Translations under genes and position numbers: made by a program
Notes under the pieces: generated by a model
The model's database searches: none
Told to the model about the DNA's origin: nothing
Seen by the model: the letters and a program-made list of their open reading frames with translations, nothing else
Part shown: one piece after another, positions 1 to 6,525 of the stretch
Layout of the letters: every line of letters begins with the position of its first letter
Position numbering within the stretch: the stretch's first letter is position 1
NCBI GenBank assembly: GCA_013335275.1
Contig: JAAXVX010000065.1
Location: 1 to 7,655 of the forward strand
Source of the DNA: Bacteroidales bacterium
GTDB lineage: Bacteria; Bacteroidota; Bacteroidia; Bacteroidales; UBA932
DNA length: 7,655 nt
Direction: 5' to 3'

Positions 1-1
1 C

Positions 2-691
2 GCAAACAAAAAACGGGACGGAGTACTGATTGAGCAGATATATTATAGCCTGGCTGCAGGTGTTTCAATGATTTTTGCAACTGCAATCGCATTTTCCTTT
101 CAGCGGGAATACGGCAATTTTACCATCCCTCTTTTTGTTGCACTAGTGGTAAGCTATATGCTTAAAGACCGGATTAAGGATTTGCTGAGGTATTATTATG
201 CCCATAAAAGAAAAAACAAATATTTCGACAATAAAACGATAATCGGAATTAATGAAGAGGTAATCGGAATGAGCCGGGAAGGATTCGATTTCATAAATGA
301 GTCTAATGTTCCCAAAGAGATTATCACTCTCAGGGATCGCACAACTTTGCTTGAGGCGGAAAACCGTAATTCCGAAGAGAAAATTATTCTTTTCAGGAAA
401 ATTGTCCAGATTAGCAGAGACGAACTTAATGCAAACTCCGAGTATCCGGTAAGCGGTGTGAATGACATTCTACGGTTCAATCTCTCCTCGTTTCTTCACA
501 AGATGGATGACCCAACGACTCCACTTTACGTCACTTCCGATAACGGCGAGGATTATGAAGAAATTCAGGGTATTAAAATCTATTATCTCAACTTTCTGAT
601 GCAGCTTAAATCTTCGGACTCGGAAGAGTTTAAACGATATCGTATTGTCTTCAACAGGAGCGGAATAAAAGAAATTGAGGAGCTTAAGTAG
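2..691 (+). CDS. C-terminal part of an unrecognised membrane protein (5' end outside the window)
   Basis: The reading frame is open from base 2, so the gene starts upstream of the window; the ATG at 68 is probably internal, because the codons before it continue the same hydrophobic segment. The visible 229 residues begin with two likely membrane helices (from about QIYYSLAAG to AFSFQ, then FTIPLFVALVVSY), followed by a basic stretch (KDRIKDLL, HKRKNK) that suggests the rest is cytoplasmic. The remaining ~150 residues are soluble and mixed alpha/beta, with many charged residues and no catalytic or metal-binding motif I recognise. It resembles uncharacterised Bacteroidota proteins, but I cannot name a family or function. 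It is convergent with the desulfurase gene and shares a terminator hairpin with it; the left arm of that hairpin is made from its last codons. It does not appear to belong to the sulfur operon. Confidence 0.75.
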   Translation, partial: ANKKRDGVLIEQIYYSLAAGVSMIFATAIAFSFQREYGNFTIPLFVALVVSYMLKDRIKDLLRYYYAHKRKNKYFDNKTIIGINEEVIGMSREGFDFINESNVPKEIITLRDRTTLLEAENRNSEEKIILFRKIVQISRDELNANSEYPVSGVNDILRFNLSSFLHKMDDPTTPLYVTSDNGEDYEEIQGIKIYYLNFLMQLKSSDSEEFKRYRIVFNRSGIKEIEELK

Positions 692-707
692 CTCCTCAAT
701 TTCTTTT
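667..707. terminator. Bidirectional intrinsic terminator between convergent genes
   Basis: A perfect 18-bp inverted repeat (arms 667-684 and 690-707, loop 685-689) has a GC-richer core (GAGGAGCT/AGCTCCTC) and A/T ends, so either strand gives a hairpin ending in a short U-run. The left arm lies within the last codons of the plus-strand membrane protein, whose TAG stop spans the loop and right arm (689-691). The right arm ends directly next to the stop codon of the minus-strand desulfurase gene (708-710). It can therefore end transcription of both genes. The U-tract is short (TTTT), so efficiency is uncertain. Confidence 0.85.
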
Positions 708-1871
708 CTAATTCTTTATCGACGCAATCTCTTTTATTGCCTCTATTGCGGTATCTACATCCGCTTCTGTAGTGAATGCCCCAATGCTCATTCTGACTGT
801 TCCGTGCATGTCAAAAGTTCCGATATGTTCGTGAACCAGGGGAGCACACTGCAGACCTGTTCTCACAGCTATATTGTAGTCGACATCAAGCATTGTTCCA
901 ACATCGCCTGCCTGGAAGCCTTTTATGTTAAAAGACAATACCGGGTTTTTATTTTCAATGCTGTTTGCGCAGTATGTAGTTACTCCTTCTGTGTTTTGAA
1001 CTGCCTTTCTGAGCTTATCCCACAGTGCAATTTCGCGATTGTGTATATTCATTACTCCCTGCTGAGTAATCCATTTTACGCCTGCATATAGCCCTCCGAC
1101 ACCCAATAGGTTGAGCGTTCCGTATTCGAGCCTGTAGGGATATTCTTCCAGGTGCCCCCTGAATGCCGAACGAACCCCTGTTCCCCCTGCTCTTGTAAGT
1201 TTAATATTTACTCCTTCCCTTACATATGAACCGCCGATACCTGTTGGACCCATAAGGCACTTATGTCCTGTAAAGCAATATACATCAACATTGCAGGCCT
1301 GCATGTCAAAATCTACCGAACCGGCTCCCTGACTCCCGTCAACAACGAAAGTAACACCCTTGTCCTTACATATTTTTCCTATCTGGGCAAGCGGCTGAAT
1401 TGTACCCAGCACATTTGAGCAATGAGTAACTATTACAAATGTCGTGTTAGGCCGGATTGCTTTTTTAATATCGTCCGGATTAACATATCCGTTCTCGTCA
1501 AACGGAACATAAGTAACATCGATTGTTCCCTGTTGCTGGTGGAAGTAAAGCGGCCGTAAAACAGAGTTGTGCTCAAGTAATGTTGTAACAACATGTCCTC
1601 CCTTTTCTACAAGTCCGTTAATGATCAGATTGAGGGAATCCGTTGCATTATAGCTGAATGTCAACCTATTGTGGTCTGTACCGCCATTAAACAGCTTGGT
1701 AAGCATCTTTCTGGTATTATTCACAACCTCTTCCGTTTCCAGAGCGGCATCGAATCCGGAACGGCCCGGGCTCACTCCCTTTGTGCGATAAAAGGTGTTC
1801 ATAAAATCATACACTTCGTCCGGCTTTGGAAAACTTGTAGCCGAGTTGTCGAGATAGATAAGTTTGCTCAT
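708..1871 (-). CDS. Cysteine desulfurase family PLP-dependent enzyme (aminotransferase class V, EF2568-like)
   Basis: This 387-residue protein is a complete class V aminotransferase-fold enzyme. The N-terminus YLDNSATSFPKP is typical of the group. Glu100-His101-Asn102 corresponds to the cofactor-stacking histidine region, Asp178 (VVDGSQGAG) should bind the pyridine nitrogen, and Lys204 in TGHKCLMGPTG is the Schiff-base lysine. Cys342 in RTGLQCAPLVHEH is the candidate persulfide-forming cysteine, followed by GTVRMSIGAF. The RTGLQCAPLVH pattern and short N-terminus point to the EF2568-like (TIGR01977) clade, related to cysteine desulfurases and selenocysteine lyases but poorly characterised, rather than housekeeping IscS or SufS. 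It is the last gene of the dsrC operon, 23 bp after the DsrK-like gene, with a terminator right after its stop. Context suggests release of sulfur from cysteine, possibly for transfer to DsrC. No selenium-metabolism gene is nearby to favour the selenocysteine alternative. Family assignment is firm; substrate and acceptor are inference. Confidence 0.9.
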   Translation of the reverse strand: MSKLIYLDNSATSFPKPDEVYDFMNTFYRTKGVSPGRSGFDAALETEEVVNNTRKMLTKLFNGGTDHNRLTFSYNATDSLNLIINGLVEKGGHVVTTLLEHNSVLRPLYFHQQQGTIDVTYVPFDENGYVNPDDIKKAIRPNTTFVIVTHCSNVLGTIQPLAQIGKICKDKGVTFVVDGSQGAGSVDFDMQACNVDVYCFTGHKCLMGPTGIGGSYVREGVNIKLTRAGGTGVRSAFRGHLEEYPYRLEYGTLNLLGVGGLYAGVKWITQQGVMNIHNREIALWDKLRKAVQNTEGVTTYCANSIENKNPVLSFNIKGFQAGDVGTMLDVDYNIAVRTGLQCAPLVHEHIGTFDMHGTVRMSIGAFTTEADVDTAIEAIKEIASIKN

Positions 1872-1894
1872 AGTTTAGATTATTATGTTTTATT

Positions 1895-3193
1895 TTACTT
1901 TTCAATAATAAGTGCATCTGCGACTAACTCAGCAATAGTCTTGATCTTAATTCCGAGTTTGTATGTGTGATTCAACTGCGAAAGCTGATCCACGCAATTA
2001 TGACATGGCGTGATTACAACTTTGGCCCCGGTAGCTCTGATCTGATTTGCCTTAATCTCCCCTATCTTAAGCCTTCTGTCGTTATACTCGCTCATGGCGA
2101 GCATTCCGCCGCCGCCGCCGCAACAATAATTTTCGTTTCCGTGCGGGTTCATCTCAGTAAAATTATCTGCAGCACTTTTAACAACAAACCTTATCTCTTC
2201 GAGAAGGCCTCCGTTTCTTACAAGATTACACGGATCGTGAATAGTAACAAGCTCTTTATTAAGACTTTTATCCAGCTTTATTCTTCCCTGACGAATATAA
2301 TCAGCAATGAGTTCAACTGCTGTTGTCATCTCAAAATCGTAACTCTTTCGCAGGTAGTTTGGCCCTTCCCAGCGATTTGCCCGTGTTCCGTGCCCGCACT
2401 CTCCTAAAACAAGAACATTCCCTCTCAGCTTGTGAATTTCGTCATACAGATTCCGTGCAATTACAGTTGCCTGTTCTTTGTTACCGTTAAAGAACCCATA
2501 ATTTGTCACATCGTAGAATCCGGATGAGATTGTCCAGTTTTCGCCCGCGGCATAAAATATCTTTGCAATAGCCGATATTGAAAGAGGAAAAAATTTCGGT
2601 TCTCTGGGGTTGAGGGTATAAAAAACATTTTTATCCGGCTCATCCAGCGGAATTCTGGCATTATTATCTCCCATCTCATCAATCAGCTCTTCTTCCATCC
2701 ACTTTATTGTATCAACAAATTCCTCTGTAGGGATTGCCATATTATTTCCGGTCCTGAGGGCCGAATCGACTGTTGCCTGCAGAGAAGCCGGTACCATATC
2801 CATTGCAGACAGCATCTCTCTTCCCTTTCTTACTATATAGGCAATATCAACTCCTATAGAACAGTGTTTTACACATCTTCCGCACATTGTACATGATCCG
2901 AAGAGTAAATCCACCATCTCTTCTGCCATACTGTCGTCAAGATCTTTTGCGTTAACAAGGGCAGGAGCGATTTTCCCCATGGAGGTGCAGTATCTTCTGT
3001 AGACAGAACTGACAAGATCTACCTTTTTAGCAGGGATATATTTTGACTGTTTGTGTGTAATATAAAACATACAGCTTCCGGCACACAATCCGCATCTTAC
3101 ACATGCATTAAGATGAGTAAGAAGCTTACTGTCCGAACCGCTTTTCAGCAATTCCAGTGCCTTGTCTCTTTTAACTTTATCGATTTTTTGCAT
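1895..3193 (-). CDS. dsrK: DsrK/TmcB/HdrD-like iron-sulfur protein (heterodisulfide-reductase type)
   Basis: The 432-residue protein is soluble and rich in cysteine motifs. Two ferredoxin-type CxxCxxCxxxC clusters lie at C31/34/37/41 and C101/104/107/111, predicting two cubane [4Fe-4S] centres. The C-terminal half has a partial first CCG domain (GECGHG, C266) and a full second one: C322 (HDPCN), C357-C358 (YCCGGGGGM), and C397/C400 (TPCHNC). This is the layout of the noncubane [4Fe-4S] site of HdrB/HdrD, DsrK and TmcB, which cleaves or forms disulfides or trisulfides. I chose the start at 3193: the frame stays open for 74 further codons upstream, but those lie inside the membrane subunit gene and look unlike the family. 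With this start the two genes are separated by one base (TAA-C-ATG), a spacing that favours translational coupling. It probably sits on the cytoplasmic face, bound to the cytochrome b subunit, and acts on DsrC. The symbol means DsrK-like; TmcB-like is equally possible. Confidence 0.85.
   Translation of the reverse strand: MQKIDKVKRDKALELLKSGSDSKLLTHLNACVRCGLCAGSCMFYITHKQSKYIPAKKVDLVSSVYRRYCTSMGKIAPALVNAKDLDDSMAEEMVDLLFGSCTMCGRCVKHCSIGVDIAYIVRKGREMLSAMDMVPASLQATVDSALRTGNNMAIPTEEFVDTIKWMEEELIDEMGDNNARIPLDEPDKNVFYTLNPREPKFFPLSISAIAKIFYAAGENWTISSGFYDVTNYGFFNGNKEQATVIARNLYDEIHKLRGNVLVLGECGHGTRANRWEGPNYLRKSYDFEMTTAVELIADYIRQGRIKLDKSLNKELVTIHDPCNLVRNGGLLEEIRFVVKSAADNFTEMNPHGNENYCCGGGGGMLAMSEYNDRRLKIGEIKANQIRATGAKVVITPCHNCVDQLSQLNHTYKLGIKIKTIAELVADALIIEK
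2106..2120. repeat. (CCG)5 trinucleotide run inside the DsrK-like gene
   Basis: Five perfect tandem CCG units read as GGC/GGA glycine codons on the minus strand, directly after the Cys-Cys pair of the second CCG domain (CCGGGGGM). It is a small GC-rich island in an otherwise AT-leaning gene. The glycine run is part of the conserved metal-site loop, so protein function explains it better than repeat expansion. Confidence 0.7.
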
Positions 3194-3194
3194 G

Positions 3195-3818
3195 TTATTC
3201 CGATTTTTGAGGCCAGGTTCCCCTCCATCCGTAGAAAAATCCAAGATGATATCTGGCAAAAAAGAAGAAGAGAAGATGTTTTGTTTTTCCAAGCGGTAAC
3301 CAGATAAAAAACAGGGCAACAGATAAATAATAGAATGTTTCTGCATCCGGAACCAAAAGATAAACAGCAGTAAATAACTGGACCAGGCTTGTAACTCCGT
3401 TGGAAATATAGTCATCCAACCCGGACAGTGATTTTAAATCCCTGTTGATAATCCTTTTTATTAAAATCGCGAAACCGGCAAAAAATGAGATAAAAAGAAG
3501 ACCCGAAATGATGGATTTCAACGGATTATTCAATGACGGGAAACCGGTTATAAGAATAAAAAACAAAACCAAAGACAAGAAAGTGCCTAAATGATATATA
3601 ATACCCCCGGCATATGTGGGCATATGAAGGTATGCAGATTCTTTTGCTCCCGGCGCCATTGCCTTTGTAAAAGAGTAAACAATGCCTTTTGTAACATTTC
3701 CGGAGCTGACAGACAAATCATCGGGTCTGCCGAGAATTACAAGTCTCGCAAACTGATATGAGAAAAGCGCGACTGAGAAAATAAGTGAAGTAATTGCAAT
3801 CCAGTGATACCAACACAT
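3195..3818 (-). CDS. dsrM: DsrM/TmcC/NarI-like membrane cytochrome b subunit
   Basis: The 207-residue integral membrane protein has about five predicted helices (roughly 7-29, 72-92, 101-121, 143-157 and 162-186). The sequence between helices 1 and 2 (VTKGIVYSF, YLHMPTYAGG) and the end (KTKHLLFFFFARY, WRGTWP) resemble the NarI/DsrM/HdrE cytochrome b family. Candidate heme-b ligands are H65 and H76 near helix 2, and H181 and possibly H191 at the last helix, a pairing like that of NarI. At this length it is close to NarI and shorter than the DsrM of sulfate reducers as I recall it. It should exchange electrons between the membrane quinone pool and the Fe-S subunit encoded one base downstream. 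Its start lies 10 bp after the dsrC stop, with AAGG almost touching the ATG, so the ribosome site is not convincing. The symbol means DsrM-like; no DsrJ, O or P partner is nearby. Heme number is inferred from histidines only. Confidence 0.8.
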   Translation of the reverse strand: MCWYHWIAITSLIFSVALFSYQFARLVILGRPDDLSVSSGNVTKGIVYSFTKAMAPGAKESAYLHMPTYAGGIIYHLGTFLSLVLFFILITGFPSLNNPLKSIISGLLFISFFAGFAILIKRIINRDLKSLSGLDDYISNGVTSLVQLFTAVYLLVPDAETFYYLSVALFFIWLPLGKTKHLLFFFFARYHLGFFYGWRGTWPQKSE

Positions 3819-3828
3819 ACCTTAATGT

Positions 3829-4146
3829 TTAAACGCATCCGTCCGGTTTAGGCAAGCCGGCAACTCTGCAAGCTCCTCTTGCCGGTCCCAAAGGGAAAAG
3901 CTCATATATTTCACGAAGTTTAAGTCCTGTTTCCTGGCAAATGAAACGTATCATTGGGGCATTTCCTTTTTCCTCAAAATTATTTCTGATTATCCTCACA
4001 ATTGCCCAGTGTTTTTCGTTTAATTCTTCGATTCCGTCCAGCCTGGCAAACATAGTTGCCACTTCATCGTTCCAAACTGATGGATCCGTTAGAAAACCGT
4101 CTCCGTCTACATCAAATACCTTCCCTCCAACTTCGAGTGTTGCCAT
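3829..4146 (-). CDS. dsrC: DsrC/DsvC sulfur-carrier protein with both redox cysteines
   Basis: The 105-residue small cytoplasmic protein matches the TusE/DsrC/DsvC family over its whole length: FDVDGDGFL near the start, W25, HWAIVRIIRNNF, then YELFPLGPARGAC and the AGLPKPDGCV tail. It has the two cysteines of the flexible C-terminal arm, C93 (CysB) and the penultimate C104 (CysA), eleven residues apart. Known DsrC proteins use this pair to form an intramolecular disulfide or a trisulfide with a sulfur atom from sulfite; TusE of tRNA thiolation keeps only the penultimate one. The segment TGLKLREIYELFP aligns without gaps to the sulfate-reducer form as I recall it. A further cysteine (C70) is not part of the known mechanism. 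It is the first gene of the operon, ahead of DsrM- and DsrK-like genes, which fits it being their substrate. No tusBCD or dsrEFH is in the window. Identification as two-cysteine DsrC is strong; its sulfur source is unknown. Confidence 0.93.
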   Translation of the reverse strand: MATLEVGGKVFDVDGDGFLTDPSVWNDEVATMFARLDGIEELNEKHWAIVRIIRNNFEEKGNAPMIRFICQETGLKLREIYELFPLGPARGACRVAGLPKPDGCV

Positions 4147-4194
4147 AAAGATTAATTTTTTTGATTAAAGTCCACGAAGGTAAAAAAATATTGA

Positions 4195-4225
4195 TTTGAA
4201 AGGAAACTTTAACAATTTATATTTG
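4195..4225 (+). promoter_or_regulatory. Bacteroidota-type promoter of fhs
   Basis: TTTG at 4195-4198 (-33 element) is followed after exactly 19 bp by TATATTTG at 4218-4225, a full match to the -7 consensus TAnnTTTG. Transcription should start near 4230-4233, giving a leader of about 37 bases before the fhs ATG at 4269. The leader is AT-rich without a Shine-Dalgarno sequence, as is usual in Bacteroidota. Confidence 0.75.
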
Positions 4226-4259
4226 TTGTAAAATAAATAAACAGGTTTTATAACAAATA
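4220..4259. promoter_or_regulatory. Imperfect inverted repeat overlapping the fhs promoter and start site
   Basis: Arms 4220-4233 (TATTTGTTGTAAAA) and 4246-4259 (TTTTATAACAAATA) are complementary at 13 of 14 positions, the odd one being a G:T pair, around a 12-base centre. The left arm overlaps the -7 element and the predicted start site, a position suited to a repressor operator. The left arm would be mostly outside the transcript, so an RNA hairpin is less likely. The region is very AT-rich, so chance is a real alternative. Confidence 0.35.
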
Positions 4260-4268
4260 ATTACAATT

Positions 4269-5930
4269 ATGACAGATCAGGAGATTGCCCGCAAAGTAAA
4301 GCTACAACCCATAGGAGATATTGCCGAAAAGATTGGAATTGACCCGGATGACCTCGAACTATACGGTAAGTATAAAGCAAAACTGCCTTTGAAATACATC
4401 GACAGAAGCAAATTTGGAAAACTGATTCTTGTATCTGCTATTTCACCTACTCCCGCCGGAGAGGGTAAAACCACTGTTTCGATAGGCCTTTCTCAGGCTT
4501 TGAACAGAATTGGAAGGAAGTCTATTGTCGTACTTCGCGAACCCTCTCTCGGGCCTGTTTTTGGCATGAAGGGCGGTGCGACGGGTGGCGGATACTCACA
4601 GGTATTGCCAATGGAAGACATAAATCTTCATTTCACCGGAGACTTTGGAGCAATTGAAAAAGCCCACAATCTTCTTTCCGCTCTGATAGACAATAACATT
4701 CAAAGCAAAAACTTTAATCTCAACCTGGACCCGAGAACAATTTCATGGAAGCGGGTTATGGACATGAATGACCGCTCTCTCCGCTCAATCGTTGTCGGCC
4801 TGGGAGGAACTGCAAATGGAATTCCGCGCGAAACAGGCTTTGACATAACAGCTGCTTCCGAAGTAATGGCTATTCTATGTTTGTCAAAAGACAGGGCAGA
4901 TCTTAAAGAGAGGCTGGGAAATATATTTATCGGATATACTTTTGACAAGAAGCCCATTTATGCAAAAGATTTAAAGGCAAACGGAGCGATGGCGGCCCTG
5001 CTCAAGGATGCTATAAAACCAAACCTTGTTCAGACAATTGAAGGGACTCCTGCAATAATTCACGGCGGTCCGTTTGCAAATATTGCTCAGGGGACAAATT
5101 CCGTTATAGCCACCCAAACGGCACTCTCTCTTACAGATTACACTGTAACTGAGGCAGGTTTCGGATTTGATCTTGGAGCAGAAAAGTTTCTGGACATAAA
5201 ATGCCGCAGTGCAAAATTATCCCCGAATGCAGCAGTCCTTGTTGCCACTGTACGTGCTTTAAAATATCACGGCGGCCAGTCCCTGAAAGAGATAAAGAAT
5301 CCGAGCATTGAATCCCTTGCAAAAGGAATAGAGAATCTTGAAAAACATGTGGAAAATATCCGGTTGTTCAGTCTCGCTCCGGTTGTTGCGATTAACCGGT
5401 TTCTGACAGACACTCAGGAGGAGCTGGATTTTGTCCTGGATTTTTGCAAAAAGAAAGGGATTCCGGCTTCTATCGTAGATGTTTGGGGAAAAGGAGGAGA
5501 AGGCGCAGAAGAACTTGCGCAAATGGTTGTTCATGCTTCCGAGACCTGCTGTCCCAACTTCCTTCCGCTTTATCCGCTTACAGACAGCGTTGAGAAGAAA
5601 ATTGAGACTATCGCGAAGAAAATCTATGGAGCAGAAGCCGTTGACTATACAGCAAAAGCAAAAGCCAATCTGGTAAAAATCAAAAATCTGGGACTTGAAG
5701 GACTCGCAATTTGTATGGCCAAGACTCAGAAATCTCTTTCCGACAACCCGGACCTTCTCGGAAGGCCAAAAGATTTCGTAGTTACAGTGAGAGAGATAGA
5801 GATTGCCGCCGGTGCCGGATTTTTAATTCCGATAACAGGCGAAATCATGCGCATGCCGGGCTTGCCCGAAGAGCCCTCTTCGCAGCATATCGACATTGAT
5901 AACGATGGCAATATAACCGGACTTTTTTAA
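4269..5930 (+). CDS. fhs: Formate-tetrahydrofolate ligase (10-formyl-THF synthetase)
   Basis: The enzyme couples formate, ATP and tetrahydrofolate to make 10-formyl-THF, feeding purine and one-carbon metabolism. The 553 residues are close to the usual ~555. The nucleotide-binding loop TPAGEGKTT lies at 61-69, followed by EPSLGPVFG (91-99), KGGATGGGYSQV (101-112), IHGGPFANIAQGTNS (264-278), TEAGFGFDLGAEKF (294-307) and a C-terminal RMPGLPEEPS. All of these are family signatures in the right order, so the gene looks complete and functional. The start is supported by the promoter 44 bp upstream and by the normal N-terminus (IARKVKLQPI). It is transcribed alone, divergent from dsrC and convergent with hisIE, whose stop is only 4 bp away. 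No fold, metF or acetyl-CoA pathway genes are adjacent, so nothing here suggests acetogenesis. Confidence 0.98.
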   Translation: MTDQEIARKVKLQPIGDIAEKIGIDPDDLELYGKYKAKLPLKYIDRSKFGKLILVSAISPTPAGEGKTTVSIGLSQALNRIGRKSIVVLREPSLGPVFGMKGGATGGGYSQVLPMEDINLHFTGDFGAIEKAHNLLSALIDNNIQSKNFNLNLDPRTISWKRVMDMNDRSLRSIVVGLGGTANGIPRETGFDITAASEVMAILCLSKDRADLKERLGNIFIGYTFDKKPIYAKDLKANGAMAALLKDAIKPNLVQTIEGTPAIIHGGPFANIAQGTNSVIATQTALSLTDYTVTEAGFGFDLGAEKFLDIKCRSAKLSPNAAVLVATVRALKYHGGQSLKEIKNPSIESLAKGIENLEKHVENIRLFSLAPVVAINRFLTDTQEELDFVLDFCKKKGIPASIVDVWGKGGEGAEELAQMVVHASETCCPNFLPLYPLTDSVEKKIETIAKKIYGAEAVDYTAKAKANLVKIKNLGLEGLAICMAKTQKSLSDNPDLLGRPKDFVVTVREIEIAAGAGFLIPITGEIMRMPGLPEEPSSQHIDIDNDGNITGLF

Positions 5931-5934
5931 TTGA

Positions 5935-6525
5935 TTACTTTTTATGTCTGGAGAATAGCTCCTTTTCGGCATCACTTAAAGAAAGCCCGTAATATTCAAG
6001 CAAAACTACAAGATGGTATATGAGATCTGCTGTTTCATATACCAATCTTTTTTTGTCCCCTTTAATTGCTTCAATAATAACTTCTGCAGCCTCTTCCCCT
6101 ATTTTCTTGCTTATTCTCTCCTCTCCCTCCGTGAACAGTTTAGTTGTATATGAGCCCGAGGGCATTTCAGTATGCCTTTTTCTCACAATATCTCCAAGCC
6201 GCCCGATAAATCCCTCAAAATCCTCCCCCTGAAAGCAACTTACCGACCCTGTATGGCAAACCGGTCCGACCGGCTCTACGCGAATAAGAAGAGTGTCATT
6301 ATCACAATCTAAGCAATATGAGCTAATTGATAAAAAATTCCCACTGGTTTCTCCCTTTGTCCATAGCCTCTGTCTTGAACGGCTAAAAAAAGTCACAACA
6401 CCATCTTTGATACTTTTCTCATAAGCCTCTCTGTTCATATACCCAAGCATAAGCACTTTCAGTGACTTATCATCCTGTATTATAACAGGAATGAGAGAGT
6501 CGCCGGTTTTAAACATATTGTTCAT
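5935..6525 (-). CDS. hisI: Bifunctional phosphoribosyl-AMP cyclohydrolase / phosphoribosyl-ATP diphosphatase
   Basis: This fused HisIE protein (196 residues) catalyses two early steps of histidine synthesis: removal of pyrophosphate from phosphoribosyl-ATP by the C-terminal domain, then ring opening of phosphoribosyl-AMP by the N-terminal domain. The HisI half (about 1-108) has VLMLGYMN, FFSRSRQRLWTKGETSGN (47-63), the metal-binding DCDND (73-77) and PVCHTG (89-93), with C74, C90 and C97 as likely zinc ligands. The HisE half (about 109-196) has RKRHTEMPSGSYT, KKIGEEAAEVIIEA (140-153) and ETADLIYHLVVLL (164-176), the acidic helices of the all-alpha NTP pyrophosphatase fold. Its ATG overlaps the hisF stop (ATGA, 6522-6525), indicating translational coupling. 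It is the last his gene on this strand; the next gene, fhs, is convergent. Confidence 0.97.
   Translation of the reverse strand: MNNMFKTGDSLIPVIIQDDKSLKVLMLGYMNREAYEKSIKDGVVTFFSRSRQRLWTKGETSGNFLSISSYCLDCDNDTLLIRVEPVGPVCHTGSVSCFQGEDFEGFIGRLGDIVRKRHTEMPSGSYTTKLFTEGEERISKKIGEEAAEVIIEAIKGDKKRLVYETADLIYHLVVLLEYYGLSLSDAEKELFSRHKK

Noticed and set aside
675..1091. Plus-strand open frame opposite the desulfurase gene
   Set aside because: It is cysteine- and serine-rich antisense translation of a clearly conserved gene, with no family resemblance.
2106..2120. (CCG)5 run as a phase-variable microsatellite
   Set aside because: Changes in units of three would not shift the frame, and the glycines belong to the conserved CCG metal-site loop.
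1967..2407. Plus-strand open frame opposite the DsrK-like gene
   Set aside because: It is a shadow of the well-supported minus-strand gene; composition and context do not support it.
3194..3415. Upstream extension of the DsrK-like reading frame by 74 codons
   Set aside because: It lies entirely within the membrane subunit gene in another frame, encodes hydrophobic sequence foreign to the family, and the ATG at 3193 gives a normal N-terminus right after the upstream stop.
4147..4268. Minus-strand promoter for dsrC (TTTG near 4254-4257 with a TATTTTAC about 18 bp downstream)
   Set aside because: The -7 element matches TAnnTTTG poorly and the spacing is off; too weak to list, although a promoter must lie in this region or be read from further upstream.
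5950..5966. Plus-strand hairpin GGAG-N5-CTCC followed by TTTT as an fhs terminator
   Set aside because: The stem has only four base pairs and lies within hisIE coding sequence; it is easily explained by chance.
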